From assembly GCF_003004785.1 (NCBI RefSeq), contig NZ_PVZS01000004.1, positions 36,103 through 100,102 on the forward strand: a DNA stretch of 64,000 bases, given 5' to 3'. Under the pieces are notes generated by a model. That model was given only the letters and a program-made list of their open reading frames with translations, was not told the DNA's origin and ran no database searches. The first letter of the stretch is position 1. Every line of letters starts with the position of its first letter. The stretch comes from Alsobacter soli. GTDB taxonomy: Bacteria; Pseudomonadota; Alphaproteobacteria; Rhizobiales; Beijerinckiaceae. Of this stretch, positions 44,266-53,235 are shown piece by piece. A program made the position numbers and the translations under genes.

Positions 44266-45344
44266 AGCCTGGCGTGGTCGCGCAAGGTCGCTTCGATGCC
44301 GTAGCACTCGGCGGAGGCGGCGCCTTCGGCGGCCAGCCTCCGCCTCAGGTTGGGATCCGCCTCAAGACGGCCCAGGGCCGCAGCCAAGGCGGCGTGGTCC
44401 TCGGCCGGAAACAGCAGGCCGTTGACGCTGTCCTGAACGAGCCGGGCCGGGCCGCCGACAGCTGCCGCGATCACGGGCACGCCCGCCGCCATGGCCTCGA
44501 CGAGCGCCAGTCCGAACCCCTCGGCTCGCGACGGCAGCACGAAGACGTCGGCGTCGGCCAGCATGTTCTCCACGTCGGTTCGGCCGAACACGAAACGCAC
44601 GGCTTCATCGACGCCCAGCGACGTTGCGAGCGCGCGCAGTTCAGACACCCACGGGTCCGCGTCGCCAAGCGCCACGCCGGCGAAGGTCGCGACGGCTTCC
44701 ACACCCTCGCCCCGCAACCGCGCCAGAGCGCGCAAGAGCACGTCCTGACCTTTTTCGGGATGAAAGCGGCCGACCTGAAGAATACGGATGGGGCCCCTCC
44801 GGGCGGGCTCGCGCCGCGCTCCCCGGAAACGATCGAGATCCACGCCGTTCGCGATCTGGACCAGGCGCCTCGCGCGCAGGGTCTGTCCCTCCTGCGCGGT
44901 GGCGTCGGAGATGGCGACGGTGGCGTCCACGCCCACCCGGTAGAGCCTGCGCGCGAACGGGCCATAAGCGTCCGCCAGTCCCTGGCAGTGGAGGGTGTAC
45001 ACCACCTTGAGGGTTGGCCGGGCGAGCCGCAGCAGCATGGCCCACTTCCGGCTGCCTTCGTTGTGAGCGTGCACCACGTCCACGCGATGCCGGCTCAGGA
45101 TGGAGACCATCTGGGCGAAGTAGCGCGGGTGGACGTGGCCCTCCGGCCGGCCCAGGCGATAGCAGGGCCAGCCGCAGGACTCGAGCTCGGCCAGGAGACC
45201 GGCGTCGACCTCGTCGTTCATGATGCAGACGACGTAACGCGAGCCCGGCTGCCGCCGGGCCGCCGCGAGCAGCGAGACCAGCATGCGCTCGGCCCCGCCG
45301 ACACGCAGGGACGAGATGAGGTGCAGGACGACGGGCGCGCTCAT
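44244..45344 (-). CDS. Family 4 glycosyltransferase
   Basis: Encodes 366 residues. It has the GT-B/GT4 layout: LISSLRVGGAERMLVSLLAAARRQ at the N-terminus, GRFHPEKGQDVLLRALARL, then FVLPSRAEGFGLALVEAMAAGVPVIAA with the E-x7-E motif near the C-terminus. It transfers a sugar to the lipid-linked repeat unit in the cytosol. Last gene of the minus-strand operon that begins with wecC. Its ATG overlaps the flippase stop by 4 nt. Sugar specificity unknown. Confidence 0.92.
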   Translation of the reverse strand: MSAPVVLHLISSLRVGGAERMLVSLLAAARRQPGSRYVVCIMNDEVDAGLLAELESCGWPCYRLGRPEGHVHPRYFAQMVSILSRHRVDVVHAHNEGSRKWAMLLRLARPTLKVVYTLHCQGLADAYGPFARRLYRVGVDATVAISDATAQEGQTLRARRLVQIANGVDLDRFRGARREPARRGPIRILQVGRFHPEKGQDVLLRALARLRGEGVEAVATFAGVALGDADPWVSELRALATSLGVDEAVRFVFGRTDVENMLADADVFVLPSRAEGFGLALVEAMAAGVPVIAAAVGGPARLVQDSVNGLLFPAEDHAALAAALGRLEADPNLRRRLAAEGAASAECYGIEATLRDHARLYADLAA

Positions 45345-46828
45345 GCAGCCCGTCCCGCGCCGGCGGCGAGGGTTTGCGGCTCCGCAGGGGCCTCCCCGCC
45401 CTGGGCCCAGGGCGTCAGCAGCACCGAGCGGATGGAGAAGCCGAAGGCCATCAGGGCCGCGGCGTAGGCCATTCCGAAGATCGCTCCGCCCGCGGCGAGC
45501 TGCGCCGCAAAGGCCCAGTGCGCCATCCAGGCTTCAGCCGCATGGAGGACTCCGCCGGCGGTGGCGGCGGACGCGAGGACCGCGCCCATCCGCGCCAGCG
45601 GCAGGCGGAACGGCAGCACCCGCCGGGAGAGCCAGAAGCTCGAGGCCGTGGACAGCGTGGTCGTGACCACGAAGCTCAGGCCCGCGCCATCGATTCCCCA
45701 GCGGGAGATCAGGGCGACGCTCGTGACCGCGCCGACGGCGGCAGGAACGGCCATGGACACGAGATAAAGGTCGTTGCGCTTGGCGGTGTAGAAGGCGTTG
45801 TCGAAGACGAAGAACTTCGCCGAGATCATCACCGCCCCATAGGTGATCGAGGGCAGCAGCGCGACGGCGTGGGCGCGGTAGTCCTCGGGCAGGAGCAGGC
45901 CGGCGAGTTGCACGTCCAGCACCGAAATCGCCACCGCCGCGCCGACACAAAGCACGCAGGTCGTGACCAGCATGCCGGCCTGGAAGCGTCCGGCTCCTGG
46001 CGCCCCTTCCGCCGCGTAGCGGCGGACCAGCATGGGAAAGGTGTAGGAGTTCAGCGGGGCGATGAAGAGCTCGATCGGTTGACGACCGATCGCGTAGGCG
46101 GCGGCATAGAGTCCGACCGCCGCGGCGCCGGCGAAGTGGTTGATCACCAACCGGTCGAACCAGGTCATCACCCAGGTCAGCAACGCCGTGACGATCAGCG
46201 GGAAGCCGAAGCGCAGCGCCGCCACATAGCCGACCCGCGGGAGGCGTGGCCGGGCGAGACTGCGGAACGTCAGCGCCAGCTGAACGCCGGCGATCAGGCC
46301 GCTGGCGAGGGACAAAGCCAGGGAGGGCGCAAAGAAGCTGTGGGTGAGGTCGGCCACCAAGGCGACCGAGACCAGGATGGCGATCGCCCGCACGCCTTCC
46401 ACCACGGCGATCTCGGCGTGTCGCTTGGCGATCTGCAGGAGCACGATCGCGAAGCGGACAAGGCCGAGCCCGACCGTGTAGGCGACGAGCGCCACCCAGA
46501 ACTCGAAAGTCCTCTCGGGCTCCGTCGCCAGCGCCACGCCCCAGGACAGGCCGACGCCCAGGGCCGTCGCCCCGCCGGACAGGACCAGCAGGCGCCCGAG
46601 CCTGAGAGGGCGCAGCCCGTTCAGGCCGGCCTCCGTGCGCAGGGAATAGATGCGAATCCAGTTGGTCAGGGCGGTGTCGAGGATCTCGCCCACCGTCACC
46701 ACTAGGACAAAGAGGCCGTATTCGGCCACCGGCATCCATCGCGTCAGCAGGATCAGCAGCACGAACATCGCCATGCGCGGCGCGAGCGTCGCGGCGAGGT
46801 AGAAGAAGTAGTCGGCGGGCTTGCTCAT
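45341..46828 (-). CDS. Polysaccharide flippase (Wzx/MATE-like)
   Basis: Encodes 495 residues with 12-14 membrane helices. The start MSKPADYFFYLAATLAPRMAMFVLLILLTRWMPVAEYGLFVLV is typical of Wzx-like proteins. It should flip the finished lipid-linked repeat unit to the periplasmic face. The VpsF-like polymerase encoded at 55602 is the likely next step. The gene sits between wecG-type and GT4 genes in one operon. Confidence 0.88.
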   Translation of the reverse strand: MSKPADYFFYLAATLAPRMAMFVLLILLTRWMPVAEYGLFVLVVTVGEILDTALTNWIRIYSLRTEAGLNGLRPLRLGRLLVLSGGATALGVGLSWGVALATEPERTFEFWVALVAYTVGLGLVRFAIVLLQIAKRHAEIAVVEGVRAIAILVSVALVADLTHSFFAPSLALSLASGLIAGVQLALTFRSLARPRLPRVGYVAALRFGFPLIVTALLTWVMTWFDRLVINHFAGAAAVGLYAAAYAIGRQPIELFIAPLNSYTFPMLVRRYAAEGAPGAGRFQAGMLVTTCVLCVGAAVAISVLDVQLAGLLLPEDYRAHAVALLPSITYGAVMISAKFFVFDNAFYTAKRNDLYLVSMAVPAAVGAVTSVALISRWGIDGAGLSFVVTTTLSTASSFWLSRRVLPFRLPLARMGAVLASAATAGGVLHAAEAWMAHWAFAAQLAAGGAIFGMAYAAALMAFGFSIRSVLLTPWAQGGEAPAEPQTLAAGAGRAA

Positions 46829-46831
46829 GCG

Positions 46832-47608
46832 TCAGGCGGCGTTGGTGGGGCGCGCGGGCCGCAGCGCGCGCAGGCGCTGGGCGGCGATCTCGCGCGCCAG
46901 CAGGAGGGCGAAGACGGCGTTCGTGCGCAGGTAGCGGCCAGTCATGCGACGGGGCTCCTGCAGGAGGCGGTGCAGCCATTCGAGGCCGAGCCGCTGCATG
47001 GCGAACGGAGCCCGTGTCACGCGGCCCGCGACCACGTCGAAGCTGCCGCCCACGCCCATGAGGAAGGGCACGTCCAGGGTATCGCGCCAGCGGCGCATGA
47101 AGCGCTCCTTGCGGGGCGTCGGCATGGCGATGAACAGGCAGTGGGCGCCGCTGCCGCGGATCAGGTCGCGGATGCGCTCCTCCTCGTCCGGCTTGAAATA
47201 GCCGTGGTGCGCGCCCGCGAAGGTCAGGCCCGGGAAGAGGCGGCGAAGCTCGGCCTGAGCATCGGCGAGGACATCGGGCCTGGCGCCCAGCAAGAAGGGC
47301 CGGAAACCGCGGCGTGCGCATTCCTCCATGAGGCGGAGAAACAGGTCGATGCCGCTGACGCGCTCTGGAACCAGATGGCCGAGGGCCTCGAGGGCGTAGA
47401 CGACACCCATGCCGTCGATGCCGATGATGTCGCTGTCGCGGATGTCCTGCGCCAGCTCCGGGTCGGTTCGGGCATTGACCAGCTTGGCCACGTTCATGGC
47501 CACGTGCTGGCAGCGCCGGCCGGACCGCATGGCCGACAGCGCGCGGCCGGCCGTTTCGTCCATGGTGGCGATGTCCACGGGGGTGTCCAGCAATCGCACT
47601 CTCAGCAT
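46832..47608 (-). CDS. WecG/TagA/CpsF family glycosyltransferase (GT26)
   Basis: Encodes 258 residues. Family motifs: MNVAKLVNARTDPELAQDI, DSDIIGIDGMGVVYAL, FLLGARPDVLADA, FIAMPTPRKERFMRRWRDTL and GVGGSFDVVAGRVTRAP. WecG transfers ManNAcA and TagA transfers ManNAc onto lipid carriers. Because wecB and wecC are in this locus, transfer of ManNAcA is likely (inference). Two residues after its stop begins the flippase gene; asnB-type gene precedes by 13 bases. Confidence 0.92.
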   Translation of the reverse strand: MLRVRLLDTPVDIATMDETAGRALSAMRSGRRCQHVAMNVAKLVNARTDPELAQDIRDSDIIGIDGMGVVYALEALGHLVPERVSGIDLFLRLMEECARRGFRPFLLGARPDVLADAQAELRRLFPGLTFAGAHHGYFKPDEEERIRDLIRGSGAHCLFIAMPTPRKERFMRRWRDTLDVPFLMGVGGSFDVVAGRVTRAPFAMQRLGLEWLHRLLQEPRRMTGRYLRTNAVFALLLAREIAAQRLRALRPARPTNAA

Positions 47609-47621
47609 GGCTCGCTTCCGT

Positions 47622-49406
47622 TCAGGCGACGGCGCGCAGGGCGCGGACGTTGCGGTCGAGGACCACGAAGGCCCAGATCTTGTCGGCGTAGTCGGCGCGC
47701 CCGCTCATGTGCAGGTCGACGATGCGCTCCATGGCGCCCGGGCGCAGGAAGTCGCGCTGCCAGGTGTTGGCGAGCGTGTCGTAGACCACGTCCTTGAGGC
47801 GGCCGCGGAACCAGCGGCCGAGCGGCATGTCGAAGCCCACCTTGCGGCGCTCGACGCATTCGGCCGGCAGGTACTTCAGGGCGAGCTGGCGCAGCAGAAC
47901 CTTCTGCTTGCGGCCGCGCAGCAGCATGTCGTCGTCCAGGGAGGCCGCGAAGTCGGCGACCGAGCGGGTGACGTAGGGCACGCGCGCCTCGATCGACGCG
48001 TGCATGGTGGCGCGGTCGGCGGCGGTGAGCATGTCGTCGGGCAGGCGGCGGCGCTGGTCCAGGGCGAGCGCCTCCTTCAGGGTCTCCACGCCGGCGTCGC
48101 CGGAGGCGCCCCGGAACGTCTGGGCCACGAGATGCGGCTCGAAGGGCATGCTGGCGCCGGGGAAGCCCTGGCGGCCGGACGCCTGGCGGAGGAAGTGGAC
48201 GATGCGGCTGCGGGGACCCGCGGCGCGTTCGGCGAGGCCCGCGAGCCCGGGCGCGTAAGCTCCGAGGACGCTGAGGCGCTTGGCCAGGCGGAAGCGCCAA
48301 TACTGGTTGTAGCCGCCGAAGAACTCGTCGGCGCCCTCGCCGGCCAGCACCACCTTGAAGCCGCTGTCGCGGGCGAACTGCGCCACCACGTATTTCAGCA
48401 CCGATGCGGGCTCGGCGTTGGCGTCGTCCATGACGGAGGGCCAGGTATCGAGGAGCCCAAACACGGTCTCCTCGTTCATGAACTTCACGTAGTGCCGCAA
48501 CCCGTAGCGGCGGGCGACCGCCTGGGAATAGGGGCTTTCATCGAAGCGCCGGTCCTGAAAGCCGGCGGAAAAGCAGGCGAGGTCCGGGACGTATTGGGCG
48601 GCGATCGCCGTGATCAGGCCGGAGTCGATCCCGCCCGACAGGAGCGAGGCGACGGGCACGTCTGAGACGAGATGCGCCTTCACTGATGCGTGCAGGATCT
48701 CGTCCAGCTCAGCCAGCAGGTCCGCTTCGGAACGTCGGGTCACCGGCACGGGGCGGATCTCCGCCCAGCGCTTCATCTCCAGGGTGAAGCTGCGCAGGTC
48801 GAGAACCGCCATGCAGCCCGGCGGCACCTCGCGGATGTCCTCAAAGATGGTGCGCGGCGCATGGGGCGCGCGCGAGCTGTAGTACTCGACCAGGGCCTGG
48901 CCATCGACGCGCTTCCCGGAGAACGGCATGAGCGCCGGCATGGTCGAGCCGAAGGCGCAGACGTCGGCGGTCTTGAGCACGTAGGCCGGCTTGATGCCGA
49001 AGCGGTCCCGGGCGACGTAGAGCTTCTGCTGGGCCTTGTTGAGGTAGGCGAAGCCAAACATGCCGTCCACGCGCTCAAGGAAGGCCAGGCCCTGCGTATT
49101 GAGGCCCTTCAGCAGCACCTCGGTGTCGGAGCGCGAGGCATAGACGGTGTTCGGCTGGCGCAGGTCCTCGTAGTTGTAGATCTCTCCGTTGAAGACGATC
49201 ACGCCGGCCTCGTCCTCCATGGGCTGGAGGCCGCCCTCCGCGTCGATGATCGACAAGCGGGTATGGACGAAGTCCACCGCGCCGCGCCGCAGCGTGCGGG
49301 CGTCATCCGGGCCGCGACGCTCGAGGGATTTCAGCGCCAGGGCGCAAAATCGCTCGCTCACATCCTCCGAGGGAGCGCGCTGCGCCAGTCCTGCAAAGCC
49401 GCACAT
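47622..49406 (-). CDS. Asparagine synthase-type glutamine amidotransferase
   Basis: Encodes 594 residues. The class II glutaminase half begins with nucleophile Cys2 (MCGFAGLAQ) and contains RRGPDD and VFNGEIYNYEDLR. The ATP-binding half has SLLSGGIDSGLITAIAA. Ends with RKVGFDMPLGRWFRG as in AsnB/exosortase-type homologues. In polysaccharide loci such proteins can amidate uronic acids rather than make asparagine. Located between wecC and the wecG-type gene, amidation of ManNAcA is the obvious hypothesis. Confidence 0.9.
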   Translation of the reverse strand: MCGFAGLAQRAPSEDVSERFCALALKSLERRGPDDARTLRRGAVDFVHTRLSIIDAEGGLQPMEDEAGVIVFNGEIYNYEDLRQPNTVYASRSDTEVLLKGLNTQGLAFLERVDGMFGFAYLNKAQQKLYVARDRFGIKPAYVLKTADVCAFGSTMPALMPFSGKRVDGQALVEYYSSRAPHAPRTIFEDIREVPPGCMAVLDLRSFTLEMKRWAEIRPVPVTRRSEADLLAELDEILHASVKAHLVSDVPVASLLSGGIDSGLITAIAAQYVPDLACFSAGFQDRRFDESPYSQAVARRYGLRHYVKFMNEETVFGLLDTWPSVMDDANAEPASVLKYVVAQFARDSGFKVVLAGEGADEFFGGYNQYWRFRLAKRLSVLGAYAPGLAGLAERAAGPRSRIVHFLRQASGRQGFPGASMPFEPHLVAQTFRGASGDAGVETLKEALALDQRRRLPDDMLTAADRATMHASIEARVPYVTRSVADFAASLDDDMLLRGRKQKVLLRQLALKYLPAECVERRKVGFDMPLGRWFRGRLKDVVYDTLANTWQRDFLRPGAMERIVDLHMSGRADYADKIWAFVVLDRNVRALRAVA

Positions 49407-49432
49407 GGGATCGTCCTTTCGCGACGGCCCGC

Positions 49433-50764
49433 TCAGGCCTGCTCGGCCTTGAGCAGGCCGACCGTGTCGACCACGACCCGCGAGGCCAGCGCGGCGCGGT
49501 CCAGGTTCCGGAAGCGGCTGTGCGCCACCAGGATCGTCACGATGTCGGCCTCGGCCACCGCCACGGACCCTTCCACGAGTTGCACGTCCGGGCGGCCCGC
49601 CAACTCATGCGGCAGGCGCGCGATGTTGGGCTCGGCAATCAGCAGGCGGCCGACGCCACGGTCCGCCAGGGTGCGGGCGATCTCCACGGCCGGGCTCTCG
49701 CGCAGGTCGTCGACGTTCGGCTTGTAGGCGAGGCCGAGCACGGCGATCACCGGCTCCTTGAAGCGGGACGCCAGCCGCTGGACCCGGTTCGCCACGCGCA
49801 GCGGCTTGCCGTCGTTGACGCCGCGGGCGGCGGCGATCAGCGGGGTCTGCTCGGGCATGGCATGGTGGAGGAACCACGGGTCGATCGGGATGCAGTGGCC
49901 GCCGACGCCGGGCCCGGGCGACAGGATGTTCACCCGCGGATGCAGGTTCGCCATGCGGATCACGGCCCACGGGTCGACGCCCATGCCTTCGCAGAGCGTC
50001 GCCAGTTCGTTGGCGAAGGCGATGTTGACGTCGCGGAACGCGTTCTCGGCCAGCTTGGCGCATTCAGCCTCGCGGCTGGTGGCCAGCATCATCTTGCCCC
50101 GGGCGAAATGGGCGTAGACCTCGCGGGCGCGCAGGGCGCTGGCGTGGTCGAGCCCGCCGATGATGCGAGCGTTGTCCACGAGCTCGCGCAGGGTCTGTCC
50201 CGGCAGGATGCGCTCCGGGCAATAGGCCATGAACACGTCCGCCTGCTCGGGGGCCGCGTCCGGGAACCTGAGGTCGGGACGCAGGGATCTCAGTTGCGCG
50301 GCGGCGCGCTCGGTCGTGCCCACGGGCGAGGTGGATTCGATCACGATCAGGTCGCCGCGCTTGAGCACCGGGGCGATGGACGCCAGGGCCGCCTCGACGG
50401 CGCGCATGTCGGCCTTCTTGTCGGCCGTGATCGGGGTCGGCACGGCGATCAGGAAGGCGTCGGCCGGCAGCGGCGACGTGCGCGCCTGGAGCTTGCCGCC
50501 CTTCACGACCGCATCGAGGATCATGTCGAGGTCCGTCTCGGCGATGTGCGCCCGTCCCTCGTTGATGCGCGCAACGGCGTCCTGCTTCAGGTCGACGCCG
50601 ATCACCTTCAATCCGCGGGACGCCAGCAGGGCCGCCGTGGGCAGGCCGACATAGCCCAGGCCGATCACCGAGACCGTCTCGATCGCGCGCAGCCCGGCGG
50701 AACCCTGGGCGGGGCCGCGGTCCGGCGCTTCGTAGGTCGGCTGGGGGATGGTGAAGGTGACCAT
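49433..50764 (-). CDS. wecC: UDP-N-acetyl-D-mannosamine dehydrogenase (nucleotide sugar dehydrogenase)
   Basis: Encodes 443 residues. The NAD-binding motif is SVIGLGYVGLPTA. VPTPI and ESTSPVGTTE follow, and the catalytic Cys291 sits in GPGVGGHCIPIDPWF. The PIDPWF ending of the active-site block is typical of UDP-ManNAc dehydrogenases rather than UDP-glucose ones. It oxidises UDP-ManNAc to UDP-ManNAcA, the product of the WecB step encoded at 59425. The ATG at 50764 has an AGGAG site; 31 upstream in-frame residues are not used. First gene of the minus-strand operon reaching 44244. Confidence 0.92.
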   Translation of the reverse strand: MVTFTIPQPTYEAPDRGPAQGSAGLRAIETVSVIGLGYVGLPTAALLASRGLKVIGVDLKQDAVARINEGRAHIAETDLDMILDAVVKGGKLQARTSPLPADAFLIAVPTPITADKKADMRAVEAALASIAPVLKRGDLIVIESTSPVGTTERAAAQLRSLRPDLRFPDAAPEQADVFMAYCPERILPGQTLRELVDNARIIGGLDHASALRAREVYAHFARGKMMLATSREAECAKLAENAFRDVNIAFANELATLCEGMGVDPWAVIRMANLHPRVNILSPGPGVGGHCIPIDPWFLHHAMPEQTPLIAAARGVNDGKPLRVANRVQRLASRFKEPVIAVLGLAYKPNVDDLRESPAVEIARTLADRGVGRLLIAEPNIARLPHELAGRPDVQLVEGSVAVAEADIVTILVAHSRFRNLDRAALASRVVVDTVGLLKAEQA

Positions 50765-50813
50765 GAGGCTCTCCTGGCGCGTTTGTCCCGCCACGAAGCG
50801 GGACACGGTCTTT

Positions 50814-50876
50814 GCAACCTCAGGTCGCAATCGGGGCGCCAGGACTGCGCGTTCCAAGCTGATACAACCCTGGTTG
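50814..50876 (-). promoter_or_regulatory. CAACC/GGTTG elements upstream of wecC
   Basis: GCAACCTCAGG starts at 50814 and a palindrome CAACC-CT-GGTTG spans 50865-50876, 50 and 101 bases upstream of the wecC ATG. Similar elements occur at 53156-53193 and 60685-60704, before other genes of the locus, so this may be a shared operator. Confidence 0.45.
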
Positions 50877-50949
50877 CATCGCTGCCGCCCAGAGACGCGA
50901 AGACCGCGCCCGGCGCGCCGGCGCGGCCTTCGGTTGCTGCAGCCGGGCG

Positions 50950-53025
50950 TCAGGCTACGACGAGGCCCCGGACTTTCGCCCGCACCGGGCCCAGCAGTTC
51001 GAGCGCGTCCTGCAGGTTTTCCCGCCGGGTGGCCCCGGCGGCGACCACCAGGATCACGTCATCGCATGAGGCCGCCACGGACAGGGCCGCGGGATCCAGT
51101 CCAGGACAGGGCCCGTCGATGATGACCCGGTCGAAGCCACGGGCCGGCGCCATCAAGGCGGCCGCGAGAAGGTCGGCGGAGGGACGGCCGATCCCGCCCT
51201 CGCCGGCGGCCAGGATGCCGATCTCGGTGGCCTCGTCGACGACGACGGCGCGATCCAGGGAGCAGCGTCGCGAGAGCACGTCCGCAAGGCCCTGGTCTGG
51301 GCGTTCGGACAGGAGCCGCGTGAAGCCGTTCGCCTGATCGGCGTCCACGAACAGGACACGTCCCTCGTCGCGCGCCGCGGCCACGGCCAGGTTGAAGGCG
51401 ATCTGGGTGCGCTGGAAGGTGGGCTCGACGGAGAGGAACACCACGGTGCGCGCCGCCATGCGCGACTGCCGCGGCCCCGTCAGGTCGAGGATGCGATAGG
51501 CGACCGCGGCGAAGGACGACGCCGGATGCTCGCTCACATGGGCGCGAAGCGCCGGGCGAGAGCGGGAGCGCCTACGCTCCTGTTCGAGCACGCCCAGCAC
51601 GGGCAGACCCGAGGCCGTCGCGAATTGCGCCTTGCCGTAGAGCGTGCCGTCGGTGATCTCCCGCGTCAGGACGAGCGCCAGTCCGAGGACCAGGCCGCCC
51701 ATCAGTCCGCCGGCCAGGATCATGCTCCGGGACAAGCCCGTGGGCGCCTGGGCGGGAATGGCGGGCGAGATCACGCGCGAGTTCGAGGTGTCGATGCCCT
51801 GCTGCTCGGAGATCTCCTTCGCCCGCTGCAGGAAGGTTGCGTAGATGGCCCGGCTCGCCTCCGCCTGGCGCTCCAGCTCGCGCAGGCGCACCATCGCCTC
51901 CCCATTGTCATTTGACACGGCCTTGAGCCTGTCGAGCGTCCGTCCCAGGCTTTCCTCGGCCGATCGGGCGCGCTCGTAGTCGGCCTCGGCCGACCGGGCA
52001 AGCCGGGCGAGTTCGCCATCGAGTTGTCGGCGCACGTCCTTCACCTGCGCGGCGGCGGCGATCACGTCGGGATGCCGCGGCCCGAGCCGCGTAGCCAGAT
52101 CCGCATCGATCCGCGAGGCGTCCGCATAGCGGGCGCGCAGCTGCGTGATGACCGGCGACCCGGCGGCGTCCGGCAGGTCCCCCATGGCGAGCGGCTGGCG
52201 ACGGAGCTGCTGGACCTGGTCGAAGCGCGCGCGCGCGTCCGCCGTGCGCGCCCGCGCGGTCACGAGCTGCTTGCTGATCTCGGCGATCTGCTGCTCGGCG
52301 ACGAGGCTGCCGTTGGCGCCGACGAGTTCGTTGCGGCTGCGGTATTCGGCGACGGCGCGCTCCGCTTCCTGGACGCGCACGCTGAGCTCGCCGATGCGGG
52401 AGGCGAGCGCCTGTCCGGCGCGCTTGGCGGCCTCCACCTTCCCGGCGGCCTCCTCCTGCAGGTAGACGGCCGAGATGGCGTTGGCGATGCGCGCCGACTT
52501 CTCGGCGCCGAGGGTCCAGACGGACACGTCAACGACGAAGCTTTTCTCGGCGCGCTTCACCGCGACCCGCTTTTCGAGGGCGGTCAGGGCGGCGAGCGCC
52601 GGCTCGGAGGGGGGCTTGGCTCCGATGAATTCGGGATCTCGGTCCAGCCCCTCGCGGGCGACGACCTTGCCGAGGATGCTGGCCGAGCGCAGTACGCCAA
52701 GGGCGGTTTCCGCGTCGTTGGAGGTGAGTTCGGCGGCCTGCACGCGCAGGGTCGCGTCGGGGCGCACCACCTGCAGTTCGCGAGGATCCGCCAGAAGCTG
52801 GACCGTGCTGGCGAACCGCGGCTTGACCAGCATGGCGCCCGCCAGGCTCGCAAGGGTGCAGAGCGCCAGCGGAGCAAGGAGCCACCCCTTGCGGCGCGCC
52901 AGCATGCGCCCGCCGCCGCGCAGGTCGATGGTGATGGCTTCGGCGGCCCATCCACGCGGACTTGCGCGATCGGCGTCGCGCGCTCCCGGCGCCTCTTCCC
53001 AGCGGTGATGGGTGACGATGCTCAT
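50950..53025 (-). CDS. Wzz/GumC-type chain-length protein with degenerate BY-kinase domain
   Basis: Encodes 691 residues. A cytosolic N-terminus, membrane helix at about 48-67, periplasmic coiled-coil region 70-430 and second helix at 433-453 form the Wzz part. The cytosolic part (455-691) matches tyrosine autokinases: Walker A' RVLFVDADQANG at 556-567 and Walker B FDRVIIDGPC at 631-640. The Walker A at 531-541 reads SVEPTFQRTQI instead of a GxGKST-like loop, so the ATP-binding Lys is absent. The protein ends at RGLVVA and has no tyrosine cluster. It probably sets chain length but may not phosphorylate. It is divergent from a GT4 gene. Confidence 0.9.
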   Translation of the reverse strand: MSIVTHHRWEEAPGARDADRASPRGWAAEAITIDLRGGGRMLARRKGWLLAPLALCTLASLAGAMLVKPRFASTVQLLADPRELQVVRPDATLRVQAAELTSNDAETALGVLRSASILGKVVAREGLDRDPEFIGAKPPSEPALAALTALEKRVAVKRAEKSFVVDVSVWTLGAEKSARIANAISAVYLQEEAAGKVEAAKRAGQALASRIGELSVRVQEAERAVAEYRSRNELVGANGSLVAEQQIAEISKQLVTARARTADARARFDQVQQLRRQPLAMGDLPDAAGSPVITQLRARYADASRIDADLATRLGPRHPDVIAAAAQVKDVRRQLDGELARLARSAEADYERARSAEESLGRTLDRLKAVSNDNGEAMVRLRELERQAEASRAIYATFLQRAKEISEQQGIDTSNSRVISPAIPAQAPTGLSRSMILAGGLMGGLVLGLALVLTREITDGTLYGKAQFATASGLPVLGVLEQERRRSRSRPALRAHVSEHPASSFAAVAYRILDLTGPRQSRMAARTVVFLSVEPTFQRTQIAFNLAVAAARDEGRVLFVDADQANGFTRLLSERPDQGLADVLSRRCSLDRAVVVDEATEIGILAAGEGGIGRPSADLLAAALMAPARGFDRVIIDGPCPGLDPAALSVAASCDDVILVVAAGATRRENLQDALELLGPVRAKVRGLVVA

Positions 53026-53155
53026 GCAAACGGCTCCGGCTTCCGCCGCCGCCACCCCATGATCCGTGCCCGAATGACGCGACAGCGTCCCATCCTGGCG
53101 CCGGATCGAGAGGCGCGGGGGCGCCGGAGCGAGAACAGCAAGCCATATGCCTACC

Positions 53156-53193
53156 TAAGGTTGTTTCTCGCGTTTTCGGGCAACTCAACCTTA
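53156..53193. promoter_or_regulatory. Inverted repeat in the divergent wzz/GT4 promoter region
   Basis: Perfect 8-bp arms TAAGGTTG (53156-53163) and CAACCTTA (53186-53193) are separated by 22 bases. The repeat lies between the starts of the Wzz-type gene (53025, minus) and the GT4 gene (53236, plus). The AAGGTTG core also occurs upstream of wecB. Confidence 0.5.
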
Positions 53194-53235
53194 AGAGCCG
53201 GCATGCAAAGTCGCGCGCGGAGTGGGACAAGCGAG

